This document shows positions 1 through 9,132 of a stretch of DNA of 64,000 bases, piece by piece. The stretch is from Kiritimatiellales bacterium (GTDB taxonomy: Bacteria > Verrucomicrobiota > Kiritimatiellia > Kiritimatiellales > Pontiellaceae): NCBI GenBank assembly GCA_003246265.1, contig QKAU01000005.1:1-64000 (forward strand). The letters run 5' to 3'. Under the pieces are notes generated by a model that was given only the letters and a program-made list of their open reading frames with translations, was not told the DNA's origin and searched no databases. Both the position numbers and the translations under genes were made by a program. Within the stretch, counting starts at the first letter, position 1. Every line of letters begins with the position of its first letter.

Positions 1-1650
1 CTTCGACATCAATTCCTTGACCAACCAAAAATACTCGGAGTCCTCCAACGACTCCCGGGTCAGCTCCCAGCGCACCGAGTCGGTCGGCGGAGCAAAAACA
101 GGCCCTGTTGGAGGAGTCTTTGTGGGGGGATACACCAATGCACCATCACCATTGGCCTCATAAGGAAGAAATGTACGAGCTTCTTTCCACGGATCCCGCA
201 ACGCCCAGTAATTCACAGCCCAATACAGATCCCCAGTCAGTCCATACTTTTCTGCCGCCCAGAACCGGATGCGCTGATTGATGGCAGGGTGATCAATAAA
301 TATATTTGGAAATGGATATCGCGGACCGGTCGCCGCATACCACCAATTTTCTTCGCCAATCTTCTTTCGGTTCAGATATACGGGATCTGTCGCACCACTC
401 TCAACGGGAGACCACACATCCACCCTGCCGTAGAATCGCTGGTCCAGGTTCCATGGTGCTACGTTGAGCGTGGCCAATCGTCGGAGATCGGGAGCCGCCT
501 GTTGCAGCGCATCCATTCCCGAAAAATAATAGTCGTAAACCGAGGTGGGCGGTTCATCATACCAAAGGCAATAGGCTTTATCGCCCCAACCCTTTTCCCG
601 AAGATGGGCCATGATTTTGTCCATCAACTTGTTAAACAGAACCTGGTATTCAGGTGTGAATGCAGAGTATCCACCAAGCGTATATGGAAAGTCCGGCGAC
701 TTCCGTCCGAATAGATTGAACGAGGTAAAATCCAATTCGTCAAGATAACGGCTCATCGCCTCGTCGAACGACGAAAAGTCTACAACAAAGTCGCCATCCA
801 CCAGTTGCCATTTTATCGGTGAATATAGGTGTACCGAATAGGGACTTACACGGTGTTTCCGGTAATCTTGCAGATATATGTCATACATCAACCGCTTTTC
901 GGCCAGGGAAGGTTCGACATAACCATAATTCCATTTGAAATCGTGGATGTGGCCGTAATAAGCCGTTTCTGTATGAGTGACGTCAGACAGGGAAAAGTTG
1001 AATACGTGCAGTAGGATTCCAACATCGAAGGGCGTCATGCCAGCGGCCGAAAATGTTGCCGTTGCCTCGTAGTCGCCAGCCAGCGCATGCCTTGGAACAT
1101 GAACCGTGAACCAGAACGGTTGGTTGAGCGAGGCCTGGAGCGCAACGGGAACCGTCAAGGGAAGGATGGGATCGGGCCAATCGCCGGGACATCCAAGGAC
1201 GTCCGTCGGTTCAATGACCGGCACATATTCAACCACGCAGATTTCCACATTGGTGGAGCGGATGATCTCGGAGGGACTGCCTATCCGCACAAAATCGGAC
1301 ACCGACACGGTTGTATTGCTCAGGCCAACGCCTGGATTCAGCACAATCTGGAAGGGTTCGTATTCGTTGCGGGCGGCGCTGATCTGCACCCTTGAACCGG
1401 ATGCATTCGGCAGGGCGCGCTCGCGGCCCACCTTGTAGGTTGCCTCGCACCACCAGACCTCCACGCCGGCGGGGGATGGAAGCAGATAGCCGAACGAATC
1501 GTCCAGGATTTCCGGGATCTTCTGGCCGGGTGAGTGCATCGGCGACAGTACGGCCAACCCAAGAAGCAGCGTCGCCAGGACTGCCCCGCACCGTCGCGTG
1601 CCTTCCGGCCGCGTCCGACTGTGCTCAAAACTTTTCACGCCCCTATCCAT
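1..1650 (-). CDS. DUF4091 / GH123-like exported glycosidase, 3' end cut by window edge
   Basis: Reading the minus strand from an ATG at 1650 gives 550 uninterrupted codons running off the left edge. An N-terminal hydrophobic stretch (about residues 25-40) suggests export. The middle carries CLWYDEPPT, the acidic pair typical of GH123-like (N-acetyl-beta-galactosaminidase-related) barrels. The visible end, RWELTRESLEDSEYFWLV, is characteristic of the DUF4091 domain. The substrate cannot be read from sequence; relatives sit in polysaccharide-degradation or remodelling loci. It is last in the visible minus-strand island, 59 bp after the stress-protein gene, and visibly richer in AT than the island. 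The family call is good; activity is inferred. Confidence 0.8.
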   Translation of the reverse strand, partial: MDRGVKSFEHSRTRPEGTRRCGAVLATLLLGLAVLSPMHSPGQKIPEILDDSFGYLLPSPAGVEVWWCEATYKVGRERALPNASGSRVQISAARNEYEPFQIVLNPGVGLSNTTVSVSDFVRIGSPSEIIRSTNVEICVVEYVPVIEPTDVLGCPGDWPDPILPLTVPVALQASLNQPFWFTVHVPRHALAGDYEATATFSAAGMTPFDVGILLHVFNFSLSDVTHTETAYYGHIHDFKWNYGYVEPSLAEKRLMYDIYLQDYRKHRVSPYSVHLYSPIKWQLVDGDFVVDFSSFDEAMSRYLDELDFTSFNLFGRKSPDFPYTLGGYSAFTPEYQVLFNKLMDKIMAHLREKGWGDKAYCLWYDEPPTSVYDYYFSGMDALQQAAPDLRRLATLNVAPWNLDQRFYGRVDVWSPVESGATDPVYLNRKKIGEENWWYAATGPRYPFPNIFIDHPAINQRIRFWAAEKYGLTGDLYWAVNYWALRDPWKEARTFLPYEANGDGALVYPPTKTPPTGPVFAPPTDSVRWELTRESLEDSEYFWLVKELMSK

Positions 1651-1709
1651 ACCACAACCTGCTGCTCTTCACAATGTTCCGGATGCAGACAATACCTGGC
1701 ATCCGGAGA

Positions 1710-2144
1710 TCAGGCATCGATTGGCACCACCAGCACCGGGCACCGGGATTTGTGGAGGATGCCCCTGCTGTCGCTGCCCTGCAGCAGCTGGTGCAGTGAA
1801 AACCTCCCATGGGATCCGATCACAACCATGTCCACATCCAGCTTAAGGGCTTCGTGCACGATGGTTTCGGCCGTGGAGCCCTGCACCAGCAACGCGGTGG
1901 CATCAAGCCCCTCCCCACGCAGCTGCTCGGCGATCGCCTGGATCTGCCGGTGCTCGGCGTGGAAGCGGTCGGATGCGGAATCCCGCACGGCCTGGGGTCC
2001 GGCTTCGTAGCCCACGAAATCGGGATCCGGCGGAGCGACATGCAGAAGCCAGATTCCGGCCTTGGCGGCTGCCGCCAGGTTTTGCGCAACCTGCACCACC
2101 TTTTCACAGGATGCGGACAGATCCACTGCAACCAGTATCTTCAT
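1710..2144 (-). CDS. Universal stress protein, UspA family
   Basis: A 144-residue single Usp domain. It opens with MKILVAVDLS and ends with the nucleotide-binding signature GSHGRFSLHQLLQGSDS followed by CPVLVVPID, so it belongs to the ATP-binding type. The same frame is open further upstream, but the ATG at 2144 is preceded by GGAGG at proper spacing and matches the family N-terminus. Cytoplasmic. It follows the SGNH gene by 13 bp, so it is probably cotranscribed with the O-acetylation pair. Its role in an envelope polysaccharide operon is unknown; stress-linked regulation would be a guess. Confidence 0.9.
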   Translation of the reverse strand: MKILVAVDLSASCEKVVQVAQNLAAAAKAGIWLLHVAPPDPDFVGYEAGPQAVRDSASDRFHAEHRQIQAIAEQLRGEGLDATALLVQGSTAETIVHEALKLDVDMVVIGSHGRFSLHQLLQGSDSRGILHKSRCPVLVVPIDA

Positions 2145-2157
2145 GCCGTTCCTCCGA

Positions 2158-3135
2158 TCAGTTTCCGCTTCGCCGCTCGAGTTCGGTCCGGACCGCATCC
2201 GCCACGTTCCGGGAAAACGCCATGGCGGAACTCTTGTGCAGGTGGCCGCCATCGTAGCAGTGATAGCCCTCCGGATCCACCGCGATCCAGATGCCGCCGG
2301 CCTGCTCAAAGGCCTGACTGATCGCTGCTTCGTCGAAATCGAACCGCTGGTCTTCATACTGCCGCACCTCGGGCGCAGTAGGGATGCGTACGCCAAAAAC
2401 GAGTATGCCCTCCGATGCCCACTTGCGCACCTGCTCGAACAGCAGCGGCTTGAATGGCAGAGGCTCCCGCTCGCCAGGATCGCAACATTCCCCCGCCTTC
2501 GCGCGATAGGGTTTGAGATCACGCTCGAGGTCCTCGGGCTCCCAGTACGTCGCACTCCAGCCATCCGGATGATATTCGCGGTGATACTCCGGCTGACCCT
2601 TGGTCGGACCATTGAGCCATAACGATATTTTGTTCGTAACCTTGAAGGGTCGTATACTGGCGAACAGGCGAGCAATTCTTTCCGTGACGTCGTGCTGTGC
2701 CAGGAAAACCTTCTCGCCCGAGCGATGGAGTTCCACGACAAGACTCGCATCCGTGCTGGGCTGGAGCGTTCCCGGCTCGATCCCCAGCAGCACGACGGGG
2801 GTCGTTGCCCCGGGAGCGAGCTTGCTCTCGATCAACCCGTACATCCGGGGTGTCAGGCTGGCCCCGCGCATGCCAAGGTTGAGAATGGGGCGGCCCGGAA
2901 GTTTTTCGTTCATGACGACGGGCGACATGCCCTGCATCATGCGCGAATTGCCTCCCAGAACCATGTCATATGCGGCGGGCGCGTGCACCTTGCGGATGAG
3001 GAATGCGTTTTCCGACAAAGGGCTTTCCAAGTCGTCGAACAGCTGCCGATTGACGTAGGCCGAGGGCACAAGCAGAAGCGCCGCCGCAAGCAGGGCTACC
3101 GTGGTCCTATCGATTTTTTGTTCGGCTGGTTTCAT
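2158..3135 (-). CDS. SGNH/AlgJ-like membrane-anchored O-acetylation partner
   Basis: 325 residues with one N-terminal membrane segment (VALLAAALLLVPSAYV) and a periplasmic domain. The segment VLGGNSRMMQGMSP resembles an SGNH serine block, and YDGGHLHKSS near the C-terminus resembles the Asp-x-x-His block of AlgJ/AlgX-type proteins. The ATG at 3135 lies 2 bp after the stop of the MBOAT gene, so the two are translationally close and probably form an acetyl-transfer pair: the MBOAT passes acetyl across the membrane and this protein places it on the glycan. Overall similarity to AlgJ is weak, so the acetyl-acceptor role is inference from motifs and neighbour. Confidence 0.7.
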   Translation of the reverse strand: MKPAEQKIDRTTVALLAAALLLVPSAYVNRQLFDDLESPLSENAFLIRKVHAPAAYDMVLGGNSRMMQGMSPVVMNEKLPGRPILNLGMRGASLTPRMYGLIESKLAPGATTPVVLLGIEPGTLQPSTDASLVVELHRSGEKVFLAQHDVTERIARLFASIRPFKVTNKISLWLNGPTKGQPEYHREYHPDGWSATYWEPEDLERDLKPYRAKAGECCDPGEREPLPFKPLLFEQVRKWASEGILVFGVRIPTAPEVRQYEDQRFDFDEAAISQAFEQAGGIWIAVDPEGYHCYDGGHLHKSSAMAFSRNVADAVRTELERRSGN

Positions 3136-3137
3136 GA

Positions 3138-4550
3138 TCAGAACTGGAAGTAGATGAAGGCTTCGCCGGGACCGCGCAGGAAAATGCAGGCCAGGATCAT
3201 CCCGACCATCACGGGAATGTCCAGCCACGGACGGCTGCGGAGTTCCCGCACCTCCCGGAAGCGGCAGTAGACCTCGCGAAGCATCCCGATCGCCAGATAG
3301 ATGGCGGCGGTCAGCAGTCCGGCCTTCCGGAACGACATATCGAGATTGAAATCGAACATCTGGCGCACGATGCGCACCGCCTGCGAAAGCGAATCGGCCC
3401 GAAAGAAGACCCAGGCCACCCATACCTGGACGATCACGATGCCCGTGGCCATCCACGATCCCACCCTGGGTATGCGCCTGCACCACTGCGGCCATTTGAT
3501 TACGCGTTCAAGGCTCATGAACCCCGCATGCAGAGCTCCCCACACCACGAACGTCCATGACGCTCCATGCCACAGCCCGGAAACCAGCATGGTAATCCAC
3601 ATGTTGACGTGGGAGCGCATCCTGCTCACCCGCGATCCACCCAGCGGAATGTACACATAGTCGCGGAACCAGGTGGAGAGCGAAATATGCCACCTGCTCC
3701 AGAAACCCGATAGCGACGTGGCATTGTACGGATGGTTGAAATTGACCTCGAACCGGTATCCCATCCACTTGGCCAGGCCGCGGGCGATGTCGCTGTATCC
3801 GCTGAAGTCGCAGTAGATTTGGAAGGCAAAGGCGGTGATGATGAACCACCAGTAGACGGTGGACTCGCTGAACACCGGGAAGCCGAAGGCGGAATCGACG
3901 ACCGGTCCAAGATTGTCGGCAATCACCATTTTCTTGAAGAAGCCATGGGCGATGAGCTGCATCCCTTCCCACCGGCCACGTTCGTCCGTTGTCCCGGGAG
4001 AGCAGAGTTGGGGAAGGAAGTCCCGTGCCCTGACTATCGGTCCGGCTACCAGCTGGGGGAAGAGGCTCAGGTAGGCCATGAAATGGAGGATGTTGCGGGT
4101 AGGTTTAAGTTCGCCCCGGTAGACATCCAGCGTGTAGCTCATGGACTGGAACGTATAGAAGCTGATCCCAACGGGAAGGATCAGCATGAAGCCGGGAATG
4201 TTTGCCTGTAGCGAGGTATGCAGTCCGGCCATGGAAAACAGCTGGTCCAGGTTTTCAGCGATGAAGCCGCTGTACTTGAAGATGGCTAGCGATCCGATGT
4301 TGCCGAACAGCGAGAGGGCCATGAAGGCGCCCCTCGCGCGCGGATACGCGACCATGCCGAGACTCGCTGCATAGTCCAGCAGGCCGCTTCCGACGATCAG
4401 GAAGAGGAACCGCCAGTCCCACCAGCCGTAGAACAGGAAGGATGCAGCAGTCAGGTAGAACCAGCGCAGGTTGCTCTTCCTGCGGCACAGCGGCCACAGT
4501 AGGAAGAACAGACCCGCAAAGACAAGGAAGGTCAACGAGTTGAAAAGCAT
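3138..4550 (-). CDS. MBOAT family O-acyltransferase (AlgI-like)
   Basis: 470 residues, many membrane spans. It begins MLFNSLTFLVFAGLFFLLW, the usual AlgI/DltB start, and carries FYTFQSMSYTLDVYRGE, FPQLVAGPIVRARDFLPQL and the catalytic-histidine region SGLWHGASWTFVVWG. These place it in the membrane-bound O-acyltransferase family that O-acetylates alginate, teichoic acids and other exopolysaccharides. The start at 4550 was chosen over an in-frame upstream ATG because it matches the family. It lies 38 bp after wecC and directly before an SGNH-type partner, so it probably acetylates the polysaccharide made by this island. Confidence 0.92.
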   Translation of the reverse strand: MLFNSLTFLVFAGLFFLLWPLCRRKSNLRWFYLTAASFLFYGWWDWRFLFLIVGSGLLDYAASLGMVAYPRARGAFMALSLFGNIGSLAIFKYSGFIAENLDQLFSMAGLHTSLQANIPGFMLILPVGISFYTFQSMSYTLDVYRGELKPTRNILHFMAYLSLFPQLVAGPIVRARDFLPQLCSPGTTDERGRWEGMQLIAHGFFKKMVIADNLGPVVDSAFGFPVFSESTVYWWFIITAFAFQIYCDFSGYSDIARGLAKWMGYRFEVNFNHPYNATSLSGFWSRWHISLSTWFRDYVYIPLGGSRVSRMRSHVNMWITMLVSGLWHGASWTFVVWGALHAGFMSLERVIKWPQWCRRIPRVGSWMATGIVIVQVWVAWVFFRADSLSQAVRIVRQMFDFNLDMSFRKAGLLTAAIYLAIGMLREVYCRFREVRELRSRPWLDIPVMVGMILACIFLRGPGEAFIYFQF

Positions 4551-4588
4551 GGATGAACCAGGTTTGCAGGGATTCCGATGCCGCACCC

Positions 4589-5800
4589 CTAGGGCTGCAG
4601 CACCCCGCAGAAATCAAGTACCGGTGCGGATACCTGCATGCCCTTGAATATCTTGTGGCGGACCAGGTAGACGACGAGATCCGCCTGGCGAACCGCCTCG
4701 TCGGCAGGCGTAAGCGCAAACCGGACATGTTCCCGGAGGTTGGGTTCCACGAAGAGCAGTTCCAGCCGGTCGTCGTCCTTGAGCGTTTCCGCAATGTGGA
4801 CCGCGGGGGATTCGCGCAAATCGTCGATGTCCGGCTTGAAGGCCAGGCCCATCAGGGCAACGACCGGCTTCGCCTTTCCCAGCTTCGCGGCTTCATCCCT
4901 GATGCGGCCGATGACCCACTCGGTCTTGCCGAGGTTGATTTCGCGCGCTTTTCGGATCATCCGGGAGTTCTCCGGATCGCTGTCCACGATGAACCAGGGA
5001 TCGACCGCGATGCAGTGCCCGCCTACGCCTACGCCGGGCTGCAGGATGTTGATGCGCGGATGGCGGTTCGCCAGCCGGATCAACTCCCATACGTCGATTC
5101 CCATCCTGTCGCAGATCAGGGAAAGTTCATTCGCGAAGGCGATCTGTACGTCGCGGCATGAATTCTCCGTGAGCTTCGCCATCTCTGCGGTACGGGCATC
5201 GGTCTCCAGCACCTCGCCGGCGACGAACCGTCGATAGAATGCGGCGGTTGCCCGGGTGGCTTCGGGCGTCACGCCCCCGACCACGCGGTCGTTCTCGATC
5301 AGCTCGCGCATGATCTGCCCCGGAAGCACCCGTTCTGGACAGTGTGCCACGTGGACCCGGTCCGTGTCGATCCCTCCCGCCCTCAGGACCTTGGCAACTT
5401 GATCTGTCGTGCCCACGGGAGAGGTGGATTCGAGAATGACGATGTTACCTTCACGCACGTAGGGAACAATCGCCCGGGTAGCCTCGAGGACATAGTCGAT
5501 ATTGGGCCGCGGCGTATCGCCGCTGCCGTGATGAAAGGGTGTCGGCACGGCAAGCACGAAGACGTCGGCTTCCGCCGGCAACAACGAGGCCTTCAGGTTG
5601 CCCGATTCCACCGCCGCCCTGACAAACGTGTCCAGTTCAGGTTCGACGATATGGATCCTTCCCTGGCTGATGATGTCGACCGTCTTCGGATTCACATCCA
5701 CGCCGTGTACCTGGAATCCCCGGTTCGCCAGCAATGCCGAAGTCGGCAACCCGATATATCCCAGGCCCATTACGCAGATTCTGCTGATTTCGTTTTCCAT
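4589..5800 (-). CDS. wecC: UDP-N-acetyl-D-mannosamine dehydrogenase
   Basis: 403 residues. It oxidises UDP-ManNAc to UDP-ManNAcA with two NAD+. An N-terminal Rossmann fold (ICVMGLGYIGLPTSALLA), a central helical segment with LTENSCRDVQIAFANE, and the catalytic-cysteine block GVGVGGHCIAVDPWF are all intact, followed by GLAFKPDIDDLRESPA in the C-terminal UDP-binding domain. Length is typical. It follows wecB by 34 bp, completing UDP-GlcNAc to UDP-ManNAcA. UDP-glucose dehydrogenases are relatives, but the pairing with wecB and the overall pattern favour WecC. Confidence 0.93.
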   Translation of the reverse strand: MENEISRICVMGLGYIGLPTSALLANRGFQVHGVDVNPKTVDIISQGRIHIVEPELDTFVRAAVESGNLKASLLPAEADVFVLAVPTPFHHGSGDTPRPNIDYVLEATRAIVPYVREGNIVILESTSPVGTTDQVAKVLRAGGIDTDRVHVAHCPERVLPGQIMRELIENDRVVGGVTPEATRATAAFYRRFVAGEVLETDARTAEMAKLTENSCRDVQIAFANELSLICDRMGIDVWELIRLANRHPRINILQPGVGVGGHCIAVDPWFIVDSDPENSRMIRKAREINLGKTEWVIGRIRDEAAKLGKAKPVVALMGLAFKPDIDDLRESPAVHIAETLKDDDRLELLFVEPNLREHVRFALTPADEAVRQADLVVYLVRHKIFKGMQVSAPVLDFCGVLQP

Positions 5801-5834
5801 GTCCCGCCCCTTTATTCGCGCCTACTGCGCCATT

Positions 5835-7007
5835 TTATCGTTTAAAGTATTCTTCCAAAGCTATAACGTGCCGCTCCGTGGCCACTCCATCCCCGTACGG
5901 GTTGTGGGCGCGCGCCATGGCATCGTAGGCCCGTCGATCGTCCAGCAGGCGCGATACCTCCGCAACGATGGCCTCCCGGTCGGTACCCACCAGTTTGACA
6001 GTCCCGGCATCTACGGCTTCCGGGCGTTCCGTGGTGTCGCGCATCACGAGAACGGGCTTGCCTAGGCTGGGGGCCTCCTCCTGCACCCCGCCCGAATCCG
6101 TCAGGATGATGCTGGCGCGATTCATCATGGCGACAAATGGAAGGTATTGAAGGGGCTCGATCAAATGTACATTGCTGGCTGCCGATTGCCGATTGCCCCC
6201 CTCCGGCCTCAGGATTCTCATGACGGGCTCCCGCACATTCGGGTTGAGATGGACCGGATAGACAAAATGCACATCGGGATACCTGGAGGCCAGGTGGGCA
6301 ATGGCGTGGCAGATATTCTCGAATCCTCCGCCGAAGTTTTCCCGGCGATGGCCGGTGATGAGCACCATCCGCTTCAAGGCTTCACGTTGTGAATCCGCAG
6401 CGAGGGGTTGAAGAAAACCAGGCAGTCCCTCCACGTGCGGCGGCTGGTCCTTGATTTTTTCCAGTGCCAGGAAAAGGGCGTCGATAACGGTATTGCCGGT
6501 TACAACGATGCTTTCGGCGGATATGTGTTCCCGCAGCAGGTTCTGCCGACTGGTTGCGGTCGGGGCGAAATGCAGCACGGCCAATTGCGAGGTCAGGACC
6601 CGGTTGGCCTCCTCGGGCCAGGGCGACCTGAGGTTTCCCGTGCGCAGGCCAGCCTCGACGTGCCCGACCGGAATATGGTGGTAGAAGGCGGCGAGTGCGC
6701 CGCAGAACACGGTCGTGGTATCCCCCTGCACCAGCACCATGTCGGGCTTTTCGACGGCGAGGTACGCGTCGAGACCCGTTACCGCCCTCGCCGTCAAACC
6801 GGCAAGGCTCTGGTTCGGCTGCATCAGATTCAGGTCGGCATCGGGCACGATGCCGAAAATGCCCAGCACCTGGTCGAGCATTTCCCGATGCTGGGCCGTT
6901 ACGCATACATGGCAGTCGAATCCAGGATGCGCCTTGAGGGCCAAAATGATCGGTGCAAGCTTGATCGCTTCCGGACGTGTTCCAAAAATAACGGAAATTT
7001 TCTTCAT
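5835..7007 (-). CDS. wecB: UDP-N-acetylglucosamine 2-epimerase (non-hydrolysing)
   Basis: 390 residues. It interconverts UDP-GlcNAc and UDP-ManNAc. It starts [19 protein letters not shown] (ATG at 7007, GGAG upstream) and carries [55 protein letters not shown] and [16 protein letters not shown]. All conserved blocks are present. An insertion of about eight residues (GGNRQSAAS) splits the usual RIL...V-L-I-(E/D)-P segment, and it is encoded by heptanucleotide repeats at 6174-6197. The insertion keeps the frame. First of the wecBC pair, 79 bp after gmhA. Confidence 0.93.
   Translation of the reverse strand: MKKISVIFGTRPEAIKLAPIILALKAHPGFDCHVCVTAQHREMLDQVLGIFGIVPDADLNLMQPNQSLAGLTARAVTGLDAYLAVEKPDMVLVQGDTTTVFCGALAAFYHHIPVGHVEAGLRTGNLRSPWPEEANRVLTSQLAVLHFAPTATSRQNLLREHISAESIVVTGNTVIDALFLALEKIKDQPPHVEGLPGFLQPLAADSQREALKRMVLITGHRRENFGGGFENICHAIAHLASRYPDVHFVYPVHLNPNVREPVMRILRPEGGNRQSAASNVHLIEPLQYLPFVAMMNRASIILTDSGGVQEEAPSLGKPVLVMRDTTERPEAVDAGTVKLVGTDREAIVAEVSRLLDDRRAYDAMARAHNPYGDGVATERHVIALEEYFKR
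6174..6197. repeat. Heptanucleotide repeat inside wecB
   Basis: On the coding strand the tract reads GGCAATC, GGCAATC, GGCAGCC, AGC: three and a half heptads. It encodes an in-frame insertion where WecB proteins are normally shorter. Similar heptad tracts occur inside galE and fcl of the same island. Confidence 0.7.
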
Positions 7008-7086
7008 GATCTCCAATCCAATGCGGTTGCCTTGCCCCCGTCCCGCAGCCGGGACGTTGAATGGGCGACAATGAACATGCACTTAG

Positions 7087-7671
7087 CTAGGAATTCAACC
7101 GGTCGGCGCAGCACTGCTCTTCGACGCACTCGCATATGCAGTGGTAGAGCAGGGTTCCGGCTTCCTGGATATGGGGGGTGAACGTCGAAGGAATCGTAAT
7201 CAGCACATCCGCATGTTCAGCGCACCTGCCGCCGCCCTGGCCGGTGATGGCCAGCGTCTTCATCCCGAGCAGGCGCGCCGTTTGCAGCGCGTTGACGACG
7301 TTCGCCGAATTGCCGGAGGTGCTTAATCCCCAGGCGATGTCGCCCGCCTTCCCGTTGGCTTCGAGCTGGCGGGCAAATACCTGGTCGTAGCCGTAGTCGT
7401 TGGCAAGGCTGGTCAGCGTAGCCATGTCGGAGACCAGCGATTGCGCCCTCAACCCGGGACGATCCTTCAGGTAGCGCCCGTTCAACTCCCCGACGATGTG
7501 CATGGCATCGGCCGCCGATCCGCCGTTGCCGAAGACGAAGACGCCGCCGCCATTGCGGTAGCATTCGACGATGGCTTGCACGGCTTCATCGATCGATTCA
7601 TCGCAGTCAGCCTGCACGGCATCAAGCAAGGCCTTCTGTTCGCCGATCCGCTTGCCAAGAAGATCATTCAT
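7087..7671 (-). CDS. gmhA: D-sedoheptulose 7-phosphate isomerase
   Basis: 194 residues, a single SIS domain. It converts sedoheptulose 7-phosphate to D-glycero-D-manno-heptose 7-phosphate, the first step of activated-heptose synthesis. Diagnostic segments are VFVFGNGGSAADAMHIVGE, SLVSDMATLTSLANDYGYD and WGLSTSGNSANVVNAL; zinc-ligand candidates lie in TPHIQEAGTLLYHCICE. The start overlaps the end of rfaE1 by 8 bp, indicating translational coupling. Length and motifs are normal. Confidence 0.95.
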   Translation of the reverse strand: MNDLLGKRIGEQKALLDAVQADCDESIDEAVQAIVECYRNGGGVFVFGNGGSAADAMHIVGELNGRYLKDRPGLRAQSLVSDMATLTSLANDYGYDQVFARQLEANGKAGDIAWGLSTSGNSANVVNALQTARLLGMKTLAITGQGGGRCAEHADVLITIPSTFTPHIQEAGTLLYHCICECVEEQCCADRLNS

Positions 7672-8638
7672 ATCGTTCCGCTCCGATCATCAGTTCCTTC
7701 GCTTCCAGCGCCGCCGTCCCGAGCTTCTGTACAACCAGCGATGCGGCATAATTGGCGAAGTCGGCCGCCGCGGCCAGCGACAGGCCGGACACGAGGCCAA
7801 GGGTCAGGCAGGCGCGGACCGTGTCGCCGCATCCGCATGGATCGACGGCCGGCACCGTGCGGCCGGGTATCCGCATGACCTTGACGCCGTCGTAGACGAC
7901 AAGCCCTTCGGCGCCCAGCGTAACCATGACGCTCTTCGCCTGGAGCAGCTTGCGCAAGGAAACCAGTCCCGCCGAGGGATCGGCCGGTGCAAAATGCGGT
8001 ACCAGCATGCGTGCTTCCGAGAGGTTTGGGGCCACCACATCCGCTTGGTGGAAATAGGCATGGTTCACCGGCTTGAAATCGACAATGACCGGAACCCCGC
8101 TCTCGCGACAATGCCGCACAAGAAACCGGCCGAGATCCGCTGTGAAGAAGCCCTTGTCGTAGTCGCTCAGGATAACGGCATCCACTCCGTCCATCCGTTC
8201 CAGGAACGAGGCGCGCACGGCGTCGGCCACGGCGGCATTGATCTCGTGGGTGTCTTCATCGTCCCGTCTCAGATGGTACTGGTCGTCGATGTACAACCGC
8301 GTCTTGACTGTTGTCAGGCGCGTCGTGTCCGGAACCAGCCGGTGGCGGATGCCGGCCTTGTCGCAGAGCTGCTGGACATCCACGCCGTTGCCATCGGTTC
8401 CGCAAAGACCGATGAGTGCGGTATCCACGCCGAGCGCGGCCAGATTGGCGGCCACGTTGCCCGCGCCGCCGAGCATCCGCTCGGCACGGTGCGCCGTATA
8501 GACCAAGGCGCCCTGCCTTTCCGGCGAAGGCCGGCTGTTGGCCGTATAGCAAAAGTCGTAGGCGTCGAGCATGACGTCGCCCAGCACCATGATCTTGGCG
8601 GAACGAGCGGCATCCAGGATCTTCCCGATATCAATCAT
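7664..8638 (-). CDS. rfaE1: D-glycero-beta-D-manno-heptose-7-phosphate kinase
   Basis: 324 residues, PfkB/ribokinase fold. It phosphorylates heptose 7-phosphate at C1. LGDVMLDAYDF at the N-terminus, GGAGNVAANLAALG, and the anion-hole/catalytic block DPCGCGDTVRA are all present. It corresponds to the N-terminal half of the bifunctional HldE; here the nucleotidyltransferase half is a separate gene. It overlaps rfaE2 by 8 bp and gmhA by 8 bp, so the heptose genes are tightly coupled. The family also includes sugar kinases of other specificity; the neighbours decide the assignment. Confidence 0.94.
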   Translation of the reverse strand: MIDIGKILDAARSAKIMVLGDVMLDAYDFCYTANSRPSPERQGALVYTAHRAERMLGGAGNVAANLAALGVDTALIGLCGTDGNGVDVQQLCDKAGIRHRLVPDTTRLTTVKTRLYIDDQYHLRRDDEDTHEINAAVADAVRASFLERMDGVDAVILSDYDKGFFTADLGRFLVRHCRESGVPVIVDFKPVNHAYFHQADVVAPNLSEARMLVPHFAPADPSAGLVSLRKLLQAKSVMVTLGAEGLVVYDGVKVMRIPGRTVPAVDPCGCGDTVRACLTLGLVSGLSLAAAADFANYAASLVVQKLGTAALEAKELMIGAERYE

Positions 8639-9116
8639 TGGAATTCTTCATCTTTTCCAGCAGCGAGGTAGTGGAGAGTCCCGCGACCAACTTGGCGAGA
8701 ACAACCCGGCCGCCGGCCGCCTCGACGGCTTCGCGACCGCTTACATAGTGCGCCCATTCCTCGCCCTTGACCAGCACATCGGGCAGCAGCGCTTCAATGA
8801 GTTCCCTGGGCTCATCCTCCCCGAACAGCACGACATAGTCGACGCACTCCAGGGCAGCCAGCACGAGGGCTCGGTCCGCCTCGCCGTTGACGGGCCGAGA
8901 ATCCCCCTTGTTCCTGCGCACCGATGCGTCCGAATTCAATCCGACGACAAGCGCATCGCCCTGGGCGCGGGCAAACTGGAGGTATTCGACGTGTCCGCGG
9001 TGCAGGATGTCGAAGCATCCATTGGTAAACACCACGCTCCGGCCCTTCTCCCGCATCCGCCGGCGCTCGGCCAGCAGGGCCGTGCGATCGATGATCTTGC
9101 CTTGGGCATCTCTCAT
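8631..9116 (-). CDS. rfaE2: D-glycero-beta-D-manno-heptose 1-phosphate adenylyltransferase
   Basis: 161 residues, cytidylyltransferase-like nucleotidyltransferase. It makes ADP-heptose from heptose 1-phosphate. TNGCFDILHRGHVEYLQFA carries the HxGH nucleotide-binding motif, and GLSTTSLLEKM at the C-terminus is the usual ISTTxxI/K element. The ATG at 9116 fits the family; upstream open frame is discarded. It corresponds to the C-terminal half of HldE. It lies 16 bp after gmhB and overlaps rfaE1. Confidence 0.93.
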   Translation of the reverse strand: MRDAQGKIIDRTALLAERRRMREKGRSVVFTNGCFDILHRGHVEYLQFARAQGDALVVGLNSDASVRRNKGDSRPVNGEADRALVLAALECVDYVVLFGEDEPRELIEALLPDVLVKGEEWAHYVSGREAVEAAGGRVVLAKLVAGLSTTSLLEKMKNSND

Positions 9117-9132
9117 GGTCTGCACTCCGCAT

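Noticed and set aside
1710-2750. A long N-terminal extension of the universal stress protein
   Set aside because: The extra residues are the antisense-frame translation of the SGNH gene region and are not Usp-like; the ATG at 2144 has a good ribosome site.
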